A DNA stretch of 49,888 nt. It comes from Microcystis aeruginosa Ma_MB_S_20031200_S102. GTDB lineage: Bacteria > Cyanobacteriota > Cyanobacteriia > Cyanobacteriales > Microcystaceae. The notes beneath the pieces were generated by a model. That model searched no databases. It had not been told where the DNA came from and saw nothing but the letters and a program-made list of their open reading frames with translations. Below are positions 42,401 to 49,888 of the stretch, in pieces. Numbering within the stretch: position 1 is the stretch's first letter; each line of letters begins with the position of its first letter. The stretch is taken from the NCBI GenBank assembly GCA_007095845.1, contig SFBI01000045.1:1-49888 (forward strand), in the 5' to 3' direction. The position numbers and the translations under genes are program-made.

Positions 42401-44653
42401 ATGGACTTCTCGATCGCCACACTCCTCTCTCATCTTAGTGATGATAAATTAGCTACGGGTAAACTTCTCGAAAAAAAATTAGGCTGCGAAGACGATCCCG
42501 AAAGCTGCGAAAAATTGCAAGTGATTCTCGATGCTTTGGAACGTCTGGGAATGGTTGTCAAAGAACGGGGGCGCTATCGTCGTGTAATCGAGGAAAATAT
42601 CGTAGAAGCAAAGCTGCGCTGTTCCAGTAAAGAATTTTGCTTTGCTATCCAAGATATCGAAGATGCTGATGACATCTACGTGTCGAAAAATCATCTCAGT
42701 AACGCTTGGAATGGCGATCGAGTTTTAGTCAAAATCATCCGCGAGGGGACCCGTCGTCGTTCCCCAGAAGGAGAGGTGAGATTAATTCTCGAACGAGCTA
42801 ATCCTTCGCTTCTAGCGCAAGTAAAACAGGAAAATGAGCAGTTTGTGGCGGTTCCCCTCGATGATCGCCTTAAATTTACGCTTAATCTCCTCGAAAATGG
42901 TCAAAATCTCCAAGAAAATATCGATCACCTCGTTCATGTTTCCGTCCTCCGTTATCCCCTAGGGGAAATGCCTCCCATCGGTAAAGTTACTCGCATTCTC
43001 GGTTCTACTGCTGAGGCCGCTGCCGATACGGATATTGTCTCCTGTAAACACGATCTACCCCATAATTTTCCGCCAGAAGCCCTCGAAATTGCCGATAATT
43101 TAGCGGATTTCTTCGATAGTGGCGAAAAAGAACAACTGCGAGATTTAACCCAACTCTTCACCTTTACCATCGAAGATGACACCCCCCTGGATTATCCCCC
43201 GATCATTGAAAATGCCTTTTCTTTAGAGAAAATCAACCAAAATCGCTGGCAAGTCGCCATTCATATTAGCGATGTCACCCGTTACATTGAACGGGGCGGA
43301 TTATTGGATAAAGTTGCCAAAAAACGGGGAACTGCTGTCTATTTAGGCGAAAAAGTGCTGCCATTAGTCCCGGCTGCCGTTACCAGTCGTTGTTCCCTGT
43401 CACCCCAAGAACAGCGCCCCGCTATTTCTATCCTCGTCACCCTCGATGATAAGGGGGAGCTAGTGGAGTACGAAATCACCCGCAGCCTCATCCAAGTGGA
43501 TCAACATTTTACCTATCAACAGGTGCGCGATCTGCTCAGTGAAGAAGATAGCGCAGCTGCCCCCACCGATACCGTTGAAACCCTGAAAGATTTATTTTTC
43601 AGCGTTTGCCCCACCCTAAAATCCCAACGTCTGCAGCGGGGTAGTTTTGATATTCAATTAGACAAAATCTCTCCCTACAAAGACGAAGGACGGGGGGGGA
43701 CTGTTCTCGCTTCTAATAATTTACCGGCCCGTTCTTTACTGACAGAAGTGGCAATTTTAGCCGGCAAAGTTGTCGCTGAACATTTACAGGCCTTAAAATT
43801 GCCCTGTATCTACTGTGGACAATCGGAACCGGATTGGGATGAATTGGAGGATTTACTCAAATTAGCCAATAATTTAGGGGCAGAATTAAATTTAACTGCC
43901 GAGGAGGAGATTAAACCCAATGACTATCAAAATCTCACCCGCACTTTTTCCGCTTCTTCATCGGTGAAAGTCCTCAATTATCTCCTGCAAGAAACTCTCA
44001 AATTAGTTAGATATAGCAGCCATCCTCTACCCCATTTTGGTTTGGCCTATCCTAGCAATTATACCCACTGTCTATCCCCCCTACAAAGATATGCCGATCT
44101 TTGGGTACAACGGGTGTTAAAACTCCTACTAACCGAGGGGAAAGATCGCCGCAGCAAAATCGTCAAAGTTGGGGTTAATTTGGGCAGTAATAGCTGTCAT
44201 GGACAGATTAATTGGAATATTCTCCCAAGTCAAATTCAGGAGGAGTTAGAAGAGGAAAGCCATCTAATTGTTTCCCATCTCAATGATCGCTCAAAAATTG
44301 CTGAAGATGCGGAAAAAGACCTAGAAGGATTGAAAAAAGCCGAGAAAATGAAAGAAAGAATGGGTCAAGTTTTTCGCGGCTTAATTACCGGTGTACAATC
44401 CTATGGTTTCTTCGTGGAAATTTCCGATTTATTAGTGGAAGGGTTGGTCCATGTTTCTTCTCTCAAGGATGATTGGTACGAATATCGCGCCCGTCATAGC
44501 TGTTTGGTAGGACGGAAAAATCGCGTTGCCTATCGTCTCGGTGATGAGGTAGAAGTGGAGGTAAAAGATGTAGACTATTATCGTCAGCAAATCGATCTAG
44601 TTACGGTTAGCGGTGGCAGTTCAGCAAGTTATGACGACTTAGAAGAAGATTAA
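42401..44653 (+). CDS. RNB-domain protein of the RNase II/R (Zam-like) group with altered active site
   Basis: 750 residues. An N-terminal winged-helix and cold-shock-like region (1-200) leads to an RNB domain (about 240-590: WQVAIHISDVTRYIERGG, RGTAVYLGEKVLPLVP, then LTEVAILAGKVVAEHL, YADLWVQR) and an S1 domain at about 665-735 (GQVFRGLITGVQSYGFFVEI). In active RNase R the metal site is TIDGEDARDFDDA. Here the matching stretch is TIEDDTPLDYPPIIENA, with the DD pair replaced by Glu270-Asn271. The protein may therefore bind RNA without cutting it, as proposed for other degenerate RNB proteins. The DUF3153 gene follows after two bases. Confidence 0.82.
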   Translation: MDFSIATLLSHLSDDKLATGKLLEKKLGCEDDPESCEKLQVILDALERLGMVVKERGRYRRVIEENIVEAKLRCSSKEFCFAIQDIEDADDIYVSKNHLSNAWNGDRVLVKIIREGTRRRSPEGEVRLILERANPSLLAQVKQENEQFVAVPLDDRLKFTLNLLENGQNLQENIDHLVHVSVLRYPLGEMPPIGKVTRILGSTAEAAADTDIVSCKHDLPHNFPPEALEIADNLADFFDSGEKEQLRDLTQLFTFTIEDDTPLDYPPIIENAFSLEKINQNRWQVAIHISDVTRYIERGGLLDKVAKKRGTAVYLGEKVLPLVPAAVTSRCSLSPQEQRPAISILVTLDDKGELVEYEITRSLIQVDQHFTYQQVRDLLSEEDSAAAPTDTVETLKDLFFSVCPTLKSQRLQRGSFDIQLDKISPYKDEGRGGTVLASNNLPARSLLTEVAILAGKVVAEHLQALKLPCIYCGQSEPDWDELEDLLKLANNLGAELNLTAEEEIKPNDYQNLTRTFSASSSVKVLNYLLQETLKLVRYSSHPLPHFGLAYPSNYTHCLSPLQRYADLWVQRVLKLLLTEGKDRRSKIVKVGVNLGSNSCHGQINWNILPSQIQEELEEESHLIVSHLNDRSKIAEDAEKDLEGLKKAEKMKERMGQVFRGLITGVQSYGFFVEISDLLVEGLVHVSSLKDDWYEYRARHSCLVGRKNRVAYRLGDEVEVEVKDVDYYRQQIDLVTVSGGSSASYDDLEED

Positions 44654-44655
44654 TT

Positions 44656-45438
44656 ATGAATCAACCAACCACCGAAAAAATCGGGAAAACCCGCTTTATT
44701 CTGCCCTTTTTATGCGGTATTTTTCTCTTTTTAACTGGCTGTGTCCGTTACGATGTGGGCATTAATTTTCCCCACCAACACTACGGGGAAATTATTCAAC
44801 ATATCACCCTCGGACAACGTTTAACCAGTCTCAGTCAAACCGAAGCCACTAAATGGTTAAATAGTATCGAACAGAGGGCAAAATTACTTAAGGGGAAAAC
44901 CGCTCATATTTCCGAACGAGAAATCATTGTCACTATTCCCTTTAGTAATAGTCAGGAATTAGAGGAAAAATTCAATCAGTTTTTTGATCCTAGTTCTTCC
45001 TTTAAAATCAAAAACTCTGCTAATACTGATGATATAAAGTTACTGCAACTAGATTCAAAACTGGCAGTGACAGAACAAGATTGGTTCTTTTTGAACCAGA
45101 AAAACTTAAGATTAACCGTTGATTTGCGGGCTTTGGGTGTACTTTCCGAACAGGGAAATATTATCATTAGCCCCGGTTCCTTAGTCGATATCGACTTCGC
45201 TTTAAAGACTCCCTTAGCTGGTCAAAATATTGAAGATGACTCAGGATTAAATCCCCCGGTAGAACAAGTTGAAAATCAGTTAATTTGGCATTTAAAACCG
45301 GGAGAAATTAACACCATTACGGCGGCTTTTTGGGTTCCTAACTATTTAGGTATCGGCACAATAATTATTGTTTTAATAACAGTTTTTGCCTATTACTTGA
45401 AATATAAACGCTTGCCCGGTGTATCCCCATCGACTTAA
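44656..45438 (+). CDS. DUF3153 family lipoprotein
   Basis: A 260-residue protein of the cyanobacterial DUF3153 family. A signal peptide with lipobox (FLFLTGC, cysteine near 29) is followed by VRYDVGINFPHQHYGEIIQH and LGQRLTSLSQTEATKWLN. A C-terminal transmembrane helix (IGTIIIVLITVFAYYLKY) and a short basic tail close it. It is probably membrane anchored at both ends, facing the periplasm or lumen. The function is unknown. It begins two bases after the RNB gene stop, so the two are very likely cotranscribed. Confidence 0.85.
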   Translation: MNQPTTEKIGKTRFILPFLCGIFLFLTGCVRYDVGINFPHQHYGEIIQHITLGQRLTSLSQTEATKWLNSIEQRAKLLKGKTAHISEREIIVTIPFSNSQELEEKFNQFFDPSSSFKIKNSANTDDIKLLQLDSKLAVTEQDWFFLNQKNLRLTVDLRALGVLSEQGNIIISPGSLVDIDFALKTPLAGQNIEDDSGLNPPVEQVENQLIWHLKPGEINTITAAFWVPNYLGIGTIIIVLITVFAYYLKYKRLPGVSPST

Positions 45439-45616
45439 ATTGAGAGGGCAACTATTGACCAAAATTTAATGCTCAATGGGGGAAAAATTAGCCAACTCTA
45501 AAACTGATCTAAAAATTAGCCCGCAATAGGGAAAATTTTGGCTAGGATCAAATCATAGTCATAATTGAGACTAGACGAGTTTCCCTTTTTTTACTTTATT
45601 ACTGGCAATTACAGTT

Positions 45617-46663
45617 ATGGTTAGCAATATTCCCTTTTCTATCCCCGAATATAGCCTCGATCGAGATTGTACCACCCTCTCCCGTCACGTCCTGCAACAA
45701 CTACAAAGCTTTTCCCCCGACGCGCAGGATTTAAGCGCAATTATGAGTCGGATTGCCCTAGCGGGGAAATTAATTGCCCGTCGTCTCAGTAAAGCGGGAT
45801 TAATGGCGGATGTGCTAGGTTTTACTGGAGAAACCAACGTCCAAGGGGAATCAGTCAAGAAAATGGACGTTTTTGCTAATGAAGTATTTATCTCGGTTTT
45901 TAAGCAAAGTGGTTTAGTTTGCCGTCTTGCTTCCGAGGAAATGGATAAACCCTATTATATCCCAGAAAACTGTCCCATCGGTCGCTATACCCTACTCTAC
46001 GACCCGATCGATGGTTCTTCCAATGTGGATATTAACCTAAATGTGGGTTCGATTTTTGCCATCCGTCAACAGGAAGACAATGATTTAGACGGAGAGGCGC
46101 GGGATTTACTGCAAAATGGTCGTAAACAAATCGCCGCCGGCTATATTCTCTACGGACCTTCGACTATCTTAGTTTACTCGATCGGTCGCGGTGTTCATGC
46201 CTTTGTCCTTGACCCCAGTTTAGGGGAATTTATCCTTGCCCAAGAGAATATTATTATCCCCGATCACGGCCCGATTTATAGTACCAATGAGGGCAATTTT
46301 TGGCAGTGGGATGAGGCAATTCGCGACTATACTCGTTATGTTCACCGTCATGATGGTTACACGGCCCGTTACAGTGGGGCATTAGTGGGAGATATCCACC
46401 GAATTTTAATGCAGGGTGGTGTTTTTCTTTATCCGGGTACTGTTAAAAATCCCCAGGGAAAATTGCGCTTAATTTATGAAACTGCCCCCCTTGCTTTTTT
46501 AATTGAACAGGCAGGAGGTAAAGCTAGTGATGGGGTGACAAATCTTTTAGATATCGTTCCCGATAAATTACACACCCGCACACCTTTAGTGATCGGTAGT
46601 ATCGAAGATGTTAAATTAGTAGAGTCTTTTATCGCTGATCGCCGTCATCGCGATGGAGTTTAA
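45617..46663 (+). CDS. fbp: Fructose-1,6-bisphosphatase class I
   Basis: A 348-residue class I FBPase, removing the C1 phosphate of fructose 1,6-bisphosphate in gluconeogenesis and the Calvin cycle. Metal ligands are visible in ASEEMD (Glu107-Glu108) and DPIDGSSN at 129-136. The substrate loop is [17 protein letters not shown], and the end [21 protein letters not shown] is conserved. Unlike the bifunctional GlpX-type enzyme common in cyanobacteria, it should act mainly on fructose bisphosphate. The N-terminal start MVSNIPFS is plausible; the gene is monocistronic. Confidence 0.95.
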   Translation: MVSNIPFSIPEYSLDRDCTTLSRHVLQQLQSFSPDAQDLSAIMSRIALAGKLIARRLSKAGLMADVLGFTGETNVQGESVKKMDVFANEVFISVFKQSGLVCRLASEEMDKPYYIPENCPIGRYTLLYDPIDGSSNVDINLNVGSIFAIRQQEDNDLDGEARDLLQNGRKQIAAGYILYGPSTILVYSIGRGVHAFVLDPSLGEFILAQENIIIPDHGPIYSTNEGNFWQWDEAIRDYTRYVHRHDGYTARYSGALVGDIHRILMQGGVFLYPGTVKNPQGKLRLIYETAPLAFLIEQAGGKASDGVTNLLDIVPDKLHTRTPLVIGSIEDVKLVESFIADRRHRDGV

Positions 46664-46683
46664 CTTATAGTTTTATTTAGCGA

Positions 46684-46854
46684 TTAAGTAAGTAGTTATA
46701 ATTAAATTGAAGATAGATTTTGCCTCTGATCCCCCCTGCCCCCCTTGATAAGGGGGGTGCCGATCCCCCCTGCCCCCCTTGATAAGGGGGTTTTGATCCC
46801 CCCTGCCCCCCTTGATAAGGGGGGATCTGAGAACTTTTAACACCTACCTACTTA
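46684..46854. mobile_element. C-rich palindromic element, copy 3
   Basis: Ends TAAGTAAGTAGTTATAATTA and (inverted) TAAGTAGGTAGGTGTTAAAA enclose three GATCCCCCCTGCCCCCCTT/GATAAGGGGG units. It lies between fbp and the Septu genes, about 90 bp ahead of ptuA. Confidence 0.75.
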
Positions 46855-46946
46855 GGAAGCCAGATCCTTTCACTATTTACTAACTGTTTTACGGTTTTAT
46901 ATCTAGTCTATCAGCAGTCAGCATATCCCTCGCCAATCTCACCGAC

Positions 46947-48317
46947 ATGGAAATTCAACGGGTCATCTTAAATAACATCGGGCTATTTGAAAAGCTGGAA
47001 ATTTCCTTGGCGCCTACAGAGCAAAACCCAAGCAACATTACCGTTTTTGTTGGTAATAACGGGGCTGGTAAAACTGCTATACTAAAAGCATTAGCAACTT
47101 CTCTTAGTTGGTTTACTGCTCGTTTACTTACAGAAAAAGGGAGTGGTAATCCTATTTATGAAGATGCCATATTTAATACTGCTAATGCTGGCAGCATTGA
47201 AATCGAAGTCTCGGATCCCTCCAAATCATTAAACAATCCTGATCAAAGCGAGATTGACCATTATTTCAGATGGATTCTTGCCAAAAATAGAAAAGGACGT
47301 AAAGCCCAATATAATAGCAACCTTAATGACTGTACGCGCTTGGCCAATCGTTATCGTGATGCCCTCACCCATGATGACAAAACTAGCCTACCTCTAATTG
47401 CGTTTTATCCTGTCGAGCGTGTCGTACTCGATATTCCACTAAAAATTAGGACTAAGCATACCTTTTTGCAATTGGACGGTTATGATAACTCCTTAAGTCA
47501 GGGCGTTGACTTTCGCCGCTTTTTTGAATGGTTCCGAGAACGGGAAGATACCGAAAATGAATCAGGAATTCCTGAAGACGTTCTAAACCAACTAAGACCA
47601 CTAGCTGAAACCAATCAAGACTTATGGCAATTGTTAAACGAACGCAATGCCTCAGCTAAAGATCGGCAATTAACAGCAGTTCGCACCGCCATTAGCCGAT
47701 TTATGCCCCATCTGGATAACCTTAGAGTCCGTCGTAAACCTCGTCTCTACATGGCAGTGGACAAAAATGGTGAAACCCTCAACCTAGCCCAACTTTCGCA
47801 AGGCGAAAAATCCCTAATGGCTCTTGTGGGTGATATTGCCCGCCGTCTAGCCATGCTGAACCCTGCCTTAGAAAATCCTTTAGCAGGTGATGGTATCGTT
47901 TTGATTGATGAAGTCGATTTGCATCTACATCCCTCTTGGCAACGTCGCCTCTGCGAGCGCCTGACCGAAACTTTCCCAAATTGTCAGTTTGTGCTGACAA
48001 CCCATTCACCTCTAGTGATCAGTGATTGTAAAAATGTTTTGATCTACAATTTAGCTAATGGCGAATTGCGACAGTTGCCCTCTCAATATGGGCAAGATGC
48101 TAATACTGTCTTATTAGATGCCATGAATACCAGCATTCGTAATGAGAAAATTGATACTGAATTGAACGATCTGTTAGATGCCATACAAGATTCAAAGCTA
48201 ACCGAGGCTCAAAAATTGCTGGCAGAATTAAGTGAGGAACTACCTGCCAATCATCTCGAATTGGTCAAAGCCAAACTACTGCTCCGTAAACAAGAATTGC
48301 GTCATGGGAACCATTAG
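46947..48317 (+). CDS. ptuA: Septu defence ATPase PtuA
   Basis: A 456-residue ABC/OLD-like ATPase. It opens MEIQRVILNNIGLFEKLEIS. Walker A GNNGAGKT is at 36-43, the signature LSQGEKS at 283-289, Walker B IVLIDEVD at 317-324 and the H-loop TTHSP at 351-355. With the following HNH protein it forms the Septu anti-phage pair, in which PtuA oligomers hold the PtuB nuclease in check until nucleotide levels change. No reverse transcriptase is near, so this is plain Septu, not a retron using the same effectors. The end, RHGNH, and stop lie inside one half of a 31-bp duplication. Confidence 0.85.
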   Translation: MEIQRVILNNIGLFEKLEISLAPTEQNPSNITVFVGNNGAGKTAILKALATSLSWFTARLLTEKGSGNPIYEDAIFNTANAGSIEIEVSDPSKSLNNPDQSEIDHYFRWILAKNRKGRKAQYNSNLNDCTRLANRYRDALTHDDKTSLPLIAFYPVERVVLDIPLKIRTKHTFLQLDGYDNSLSQGVDFRRFFEWFREREDTENESGIPEDVLNQLRPLAETNQDLWQLLNERNASAKDRQLTAVRTAISRFMPHLDNLRVRRKPRLYMAVDKNGETLNLAQLSQGEKSLMALVGDIARRLAMLNPALENPLAGDGIVLIDEVDLHLHPSWQRRLCERLTETFPNCQFVLTTHSPLVISDCKNVLIYNLANGELRQLPSQYGQDANTVLLDAMNTSIRNEKIDTELNDLLDAIQDSKLTEAQKLLAELSEELPANHLELVKAKLLLRKQELRHGNH

Positions 48318-48365
48318 TAAAGGGGCTGAACCTTATGCGAACCATTAGTAAAGGGGCTGAACCTT
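48304..48365 (+). repeat. 31-bp tandem duplication at the ptuA-ptuB junction
   Basis: ATGGGAACCATTAGTAAAGG (48304) and ATGCGAACCATTAGTAAAGG (48335) start two copies 31 bp apart, differing at one base in this part. The first copy contains the ptuA stop and a former-looking ptuB start, now a 14-codon dead end (MGTISKGAEPYANH). The second is the working ptuB start. Before the duplication the genes would have overlapped by 14 bp. Confidence 0.9.
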
Positions 48366-48979
48366 GTTGTTTAACAGCTTGGAAGAGGAAGAACCCTCAT
48401 GGGGCATACGATGATTTAGATAAAACAGAAGAAGGGAAAGTCGTTCGGGCAAAGATTCGAGACTATGCTCTTAATGAGCAGTTTTATCTTTGTGCCTATT
48501 GCTGCCAGCAAATCGAAGAAATTAATGCTTGCCATAATGAGCATTTAGAAGCTCAAAAGCTAAATCCTAAACGTACGCTCGACTTTTCAAATATTGTTGC
48601 TAGTTGTAATACCCCTAATCAATGCGGTGATGCACATAAATCTCAACACCTACCCCTAACTCCCCTGATGACAGAATGTGAAACAGAACTGCGATTCAAA
48701 ATTAGTGGACGGGTAGAAGGATTGAGCGATCGGGCAGTTGTCACGATTCGAGTTTTAAATTTGGGTGACGATGAAAAAAATAACCGTGCTTTGATCGAAA
48801 AACGGAAGCAGTTGTCTAATGCTTTATTATGGGCAAATGATATAAATCCAGATGACGGCTTAGAGGATGATGAAATATTAAATATATTAATCAGTGACCT
48901 ATCACAACCTCAGCAAGATCAGATGGAACCTTTCACTCCAGTAGTAATTAATATCTTGAGAAGTTGGCTCCAGGCTTAA
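48335..48979 (+). CDS. ptuB: Septu HNH nuclease PtuB
   Basis: A 214-residue HNH endonuclease of the TIGR02646 type. It opens MRTISKGAEPCCLTAWK. Zinc and catalytic residues are in CAYC at 53-56, CHNEHLEAQ from 66 (His70), FSNIVASCN at 84-92 (Asn86) and CGDAHKS at 97-103. It cuts nucleic acid when released from PtuA. Length and motifs are complete. It begins 17 bp after the ptuA stop because of the 31-bp duplication. Confidence 0.85.
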   Translation: MRTISKGAEPCCLTAWKRKNPHGAYDDLDKTEEGKVVRAKIRDYALNEQFYLCAYCCQQIEEINACHNEHLEAQKLNPKRTLDFSNIVASCNTPNQCGDAHKSQHLPLTPLMTECETELRFKISGRVEGLSDRAVVTIRVLNLGDDEKNNRALIEKRKQLSNALLWANDINPDDGLEDDEILNILISDLSQPQQDQMEPFTPVVINILRSWLQA

Positions 48980-48998
48980 GAGCAACCCTCTTGATAAA

Positions 48999-49135
48999 TC
49001 TGGCTCTTCGTTACTTGGTATGGTTCGATAGGGGGCATAAATCGACTAAATCCTTATCTGGCAAGGGATTTAATTGATTAGTTCGCTCTAGATCGAAAAT
49101 AATTGACAAAAATTGCGGTAATGTCTGTCTCTATA
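48999..49135 (+). mobile_element. Decayed IS end (solo remnant)
   Basis: It begins TGGCTCTTCGTTACTTGG and matches 1-120 in reverse. The reading frame LNPYLARDLID then hits TAG, continues FALDRK, hits TAA, and goes on LTKIAVMSVSI before similarity can no longer be followed. Only one end survives, 20 bp after ptuB. Past it, 49136-49435 holds the promoter region of the last gene. Confidence 0.6.
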
Positions 49136-49237
49136 AGGGTTTCATTCCTTATAACCCCCGTCCATTGCATAACACAAACCGAAGAGCCAAGATTTCCAAA
49201 ACATTACTGATTGCTCCCTCTGGCAAGATATACATTA

Positions 49238-49266
49238 TTAAAGCGAAACCGCTTGCTTTTATTTTT
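49238..49266 (+). terminator. Weak terminator-like hairpin
   Basis: AAGCG and CGCTT close a four-base loop, followed by GCTTTTATTTTTTT. The stem is short; it could end ptuB transcripts. Confidence 0.3.
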
Positions 49267-49435
49267 TTCAATAGTAGTTATAGATATAAGTCAATCTATT
49301 TGCCACCCGAAAAATTCTTGATCAATAGGACTCGATCGAGGATAATTAGAGAAGGTATCTTTGCTGGTGAAATTGAGCAGATTAGTCTAGGAAAACCCTG
49401 CCCTAGACAAAGTAAAGATCAGAAAATCCTACACC

Positions 49436-49888
49436 ATGAATACTCTAACGATCGCTTGGATAGTCGTTCCCTTTTTGAGCGGCTTTATTGGCTATTTGCT
49501 GTCTCGCTGGGCTAAATATCTGTCCTTAATTACTTCTGTTATCTCTCTCGCCTATTCTCTCCTTTTATTTAGCCAATCCTCCCCCATAACCCTCAACCTA
49601 CTGGATAATTATGGCGTGAAACTGGTAGCCGATCAGTTAAGTGCCTATTTTATCCTCACTAATGCCCTGGTGAAGATGGCAGTTATTTTTTATAACTGGG
49701 AAAGTAGCAAAACCGCCTTTTTTTACGCCCAAGCTATCATCCTCCACGGCAGCATTAATTCTGTCTTTCTCTGTGAAGATTTTATTAGCGTTTACGTTGC
49801 CTTAGAAGTAATTAGTATTGCCGCTTTTCTGGTGATTGCCTATCCTCGCAGCGATCGCTCTCTCTGGGTTGCCCTGCGTTATCTGTTT
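49436..49888 (+). CDS. Cation/proton antiporter membrane subunit (MrpD/NuoN-like), 3' part outside window
   Basis: The frame from ATG 49436 (MNTLTIAWIVVPFLSGFIGY) is open to the window edge, 151 codons. It has several hydrophobic helices, LVADQLSAYFILTNALV and FISVYVALEVISIAAFLVIAY, the latter with the glutamate in helix 5 (VALEVI) that carries protons in the Mrp/complex-I family. In cyanobacteria such genes lie in Mrp-type antiporter clusters. The longer frame at 49165-49515 overlaps it in another frame and looks spurious. Confidence 0.75.
   Translation, partial: MNTLTIAWIVVPFLSGFIGYLLSRWAKYLSLITSVISLAYSLLLFSQSSPITLNLLDNYGVKLVADQLSAYFILTNALVKMAVIFYNWESSKTAFFYAQAIILHGSINSVFLCEDFISVYVALEVISIAAFLVIAYPRSDRSLWVALRYLF

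Noticed and set aside
46947-48979. PtuA/PtuB as effectors of a retron
   Set aside because: No reverse transcriptase or msr/msd-like region lies up- or downstream in the window, so plain Septu is the simpler reading.
49165-49515. 116-codon frame before the antiporter gene
   Set aside because: It overlaps the antiporter start in a different frame and has no recognisable domain; the antiporter frame is clearly coding.

Overview
The window looks like cyanobacterial chromosome, most likely Microcystis aeruginosa or a close relative. HIP1 octamers (GCGATCGC) are scattered through it. The gene content is cyanobacterial: Ycf54, a transaldolase fused to EF-hands, a DUF3153 lipoprotein and a cyanobacterial-type dynamin. 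Intergenic space is crowded with small palindromic elements, toxin-antitoxin (TA) pairs and simple repeats, as in Microcystis. The species call is inference; no rRNA or tRNA gene was seen.

Layout. 1-4600 is accessory DNA: the end of an insertion sequence (IS), a tandem duplication carrying two PEP-CTERM genes, each copy followed by a different TA pair, and a decayed TA pair. 4750-15166 is mostly core: a PEP-synthase-like enzyme, rpsN, pnp, prfA, transaldolase and an rpmI-rplT-phoH cluster. 15340-16743 holds a membrane desaturase and a small gene.

17119-24452 is the most interesting block. Three closely packed genes encode a VMAP-C protein, a MoxR-type AAA+ ATPase and a 964-residue vWA-like (SAV_2336-type) protein ending in an FGE/C-type-lectin domain. 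A PIN toxin pair and a second, free-standing FGE protein follow. Both FGE genes end in a stretch where 15 or more consecutive codons end in C, inside otherwise near-identical flanks. That is the pattern a diversity-generating retroelement (DGR) leaves in its variable regions. No reverse transcriptase or template repeat is visible here, so the retroelement would have to act from elsewhere. The block reads as a regulated conflict or defence system with a diversified sensor.

24754-36000 has an epimerase, a renalase-like oxidoreductase, a YaaW-family protein, an O-antigen ligase-like protein, an AEC transporter, a Uma2 nuclease, a decayed MNT/HepT pair, a third FGE protein without the codon signature, and a dynamin-like GTPase. 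36055-46663 has a phospholipase-D-like lipoprotein, Ycf54, PdxJ, YbaB, a META-domain protein, a repeat-linker protein, an RNB/S1 protein with a degenerate-looking active site, a DUF3153 lipoprotein and class I FBPase.

46947-48979 is a complete-looking Septu (PtuA/PtuB) defence pair with a 31-bp duplication at the gene junction. An IS remnant follows, and the window ends inside a cation/proton antiporter subunit gene. Several element families recur. One has 9-bp inverted ends (TACTAAATC) flanked by a 3-bp TTA or TAA duplication at all five complete copies.
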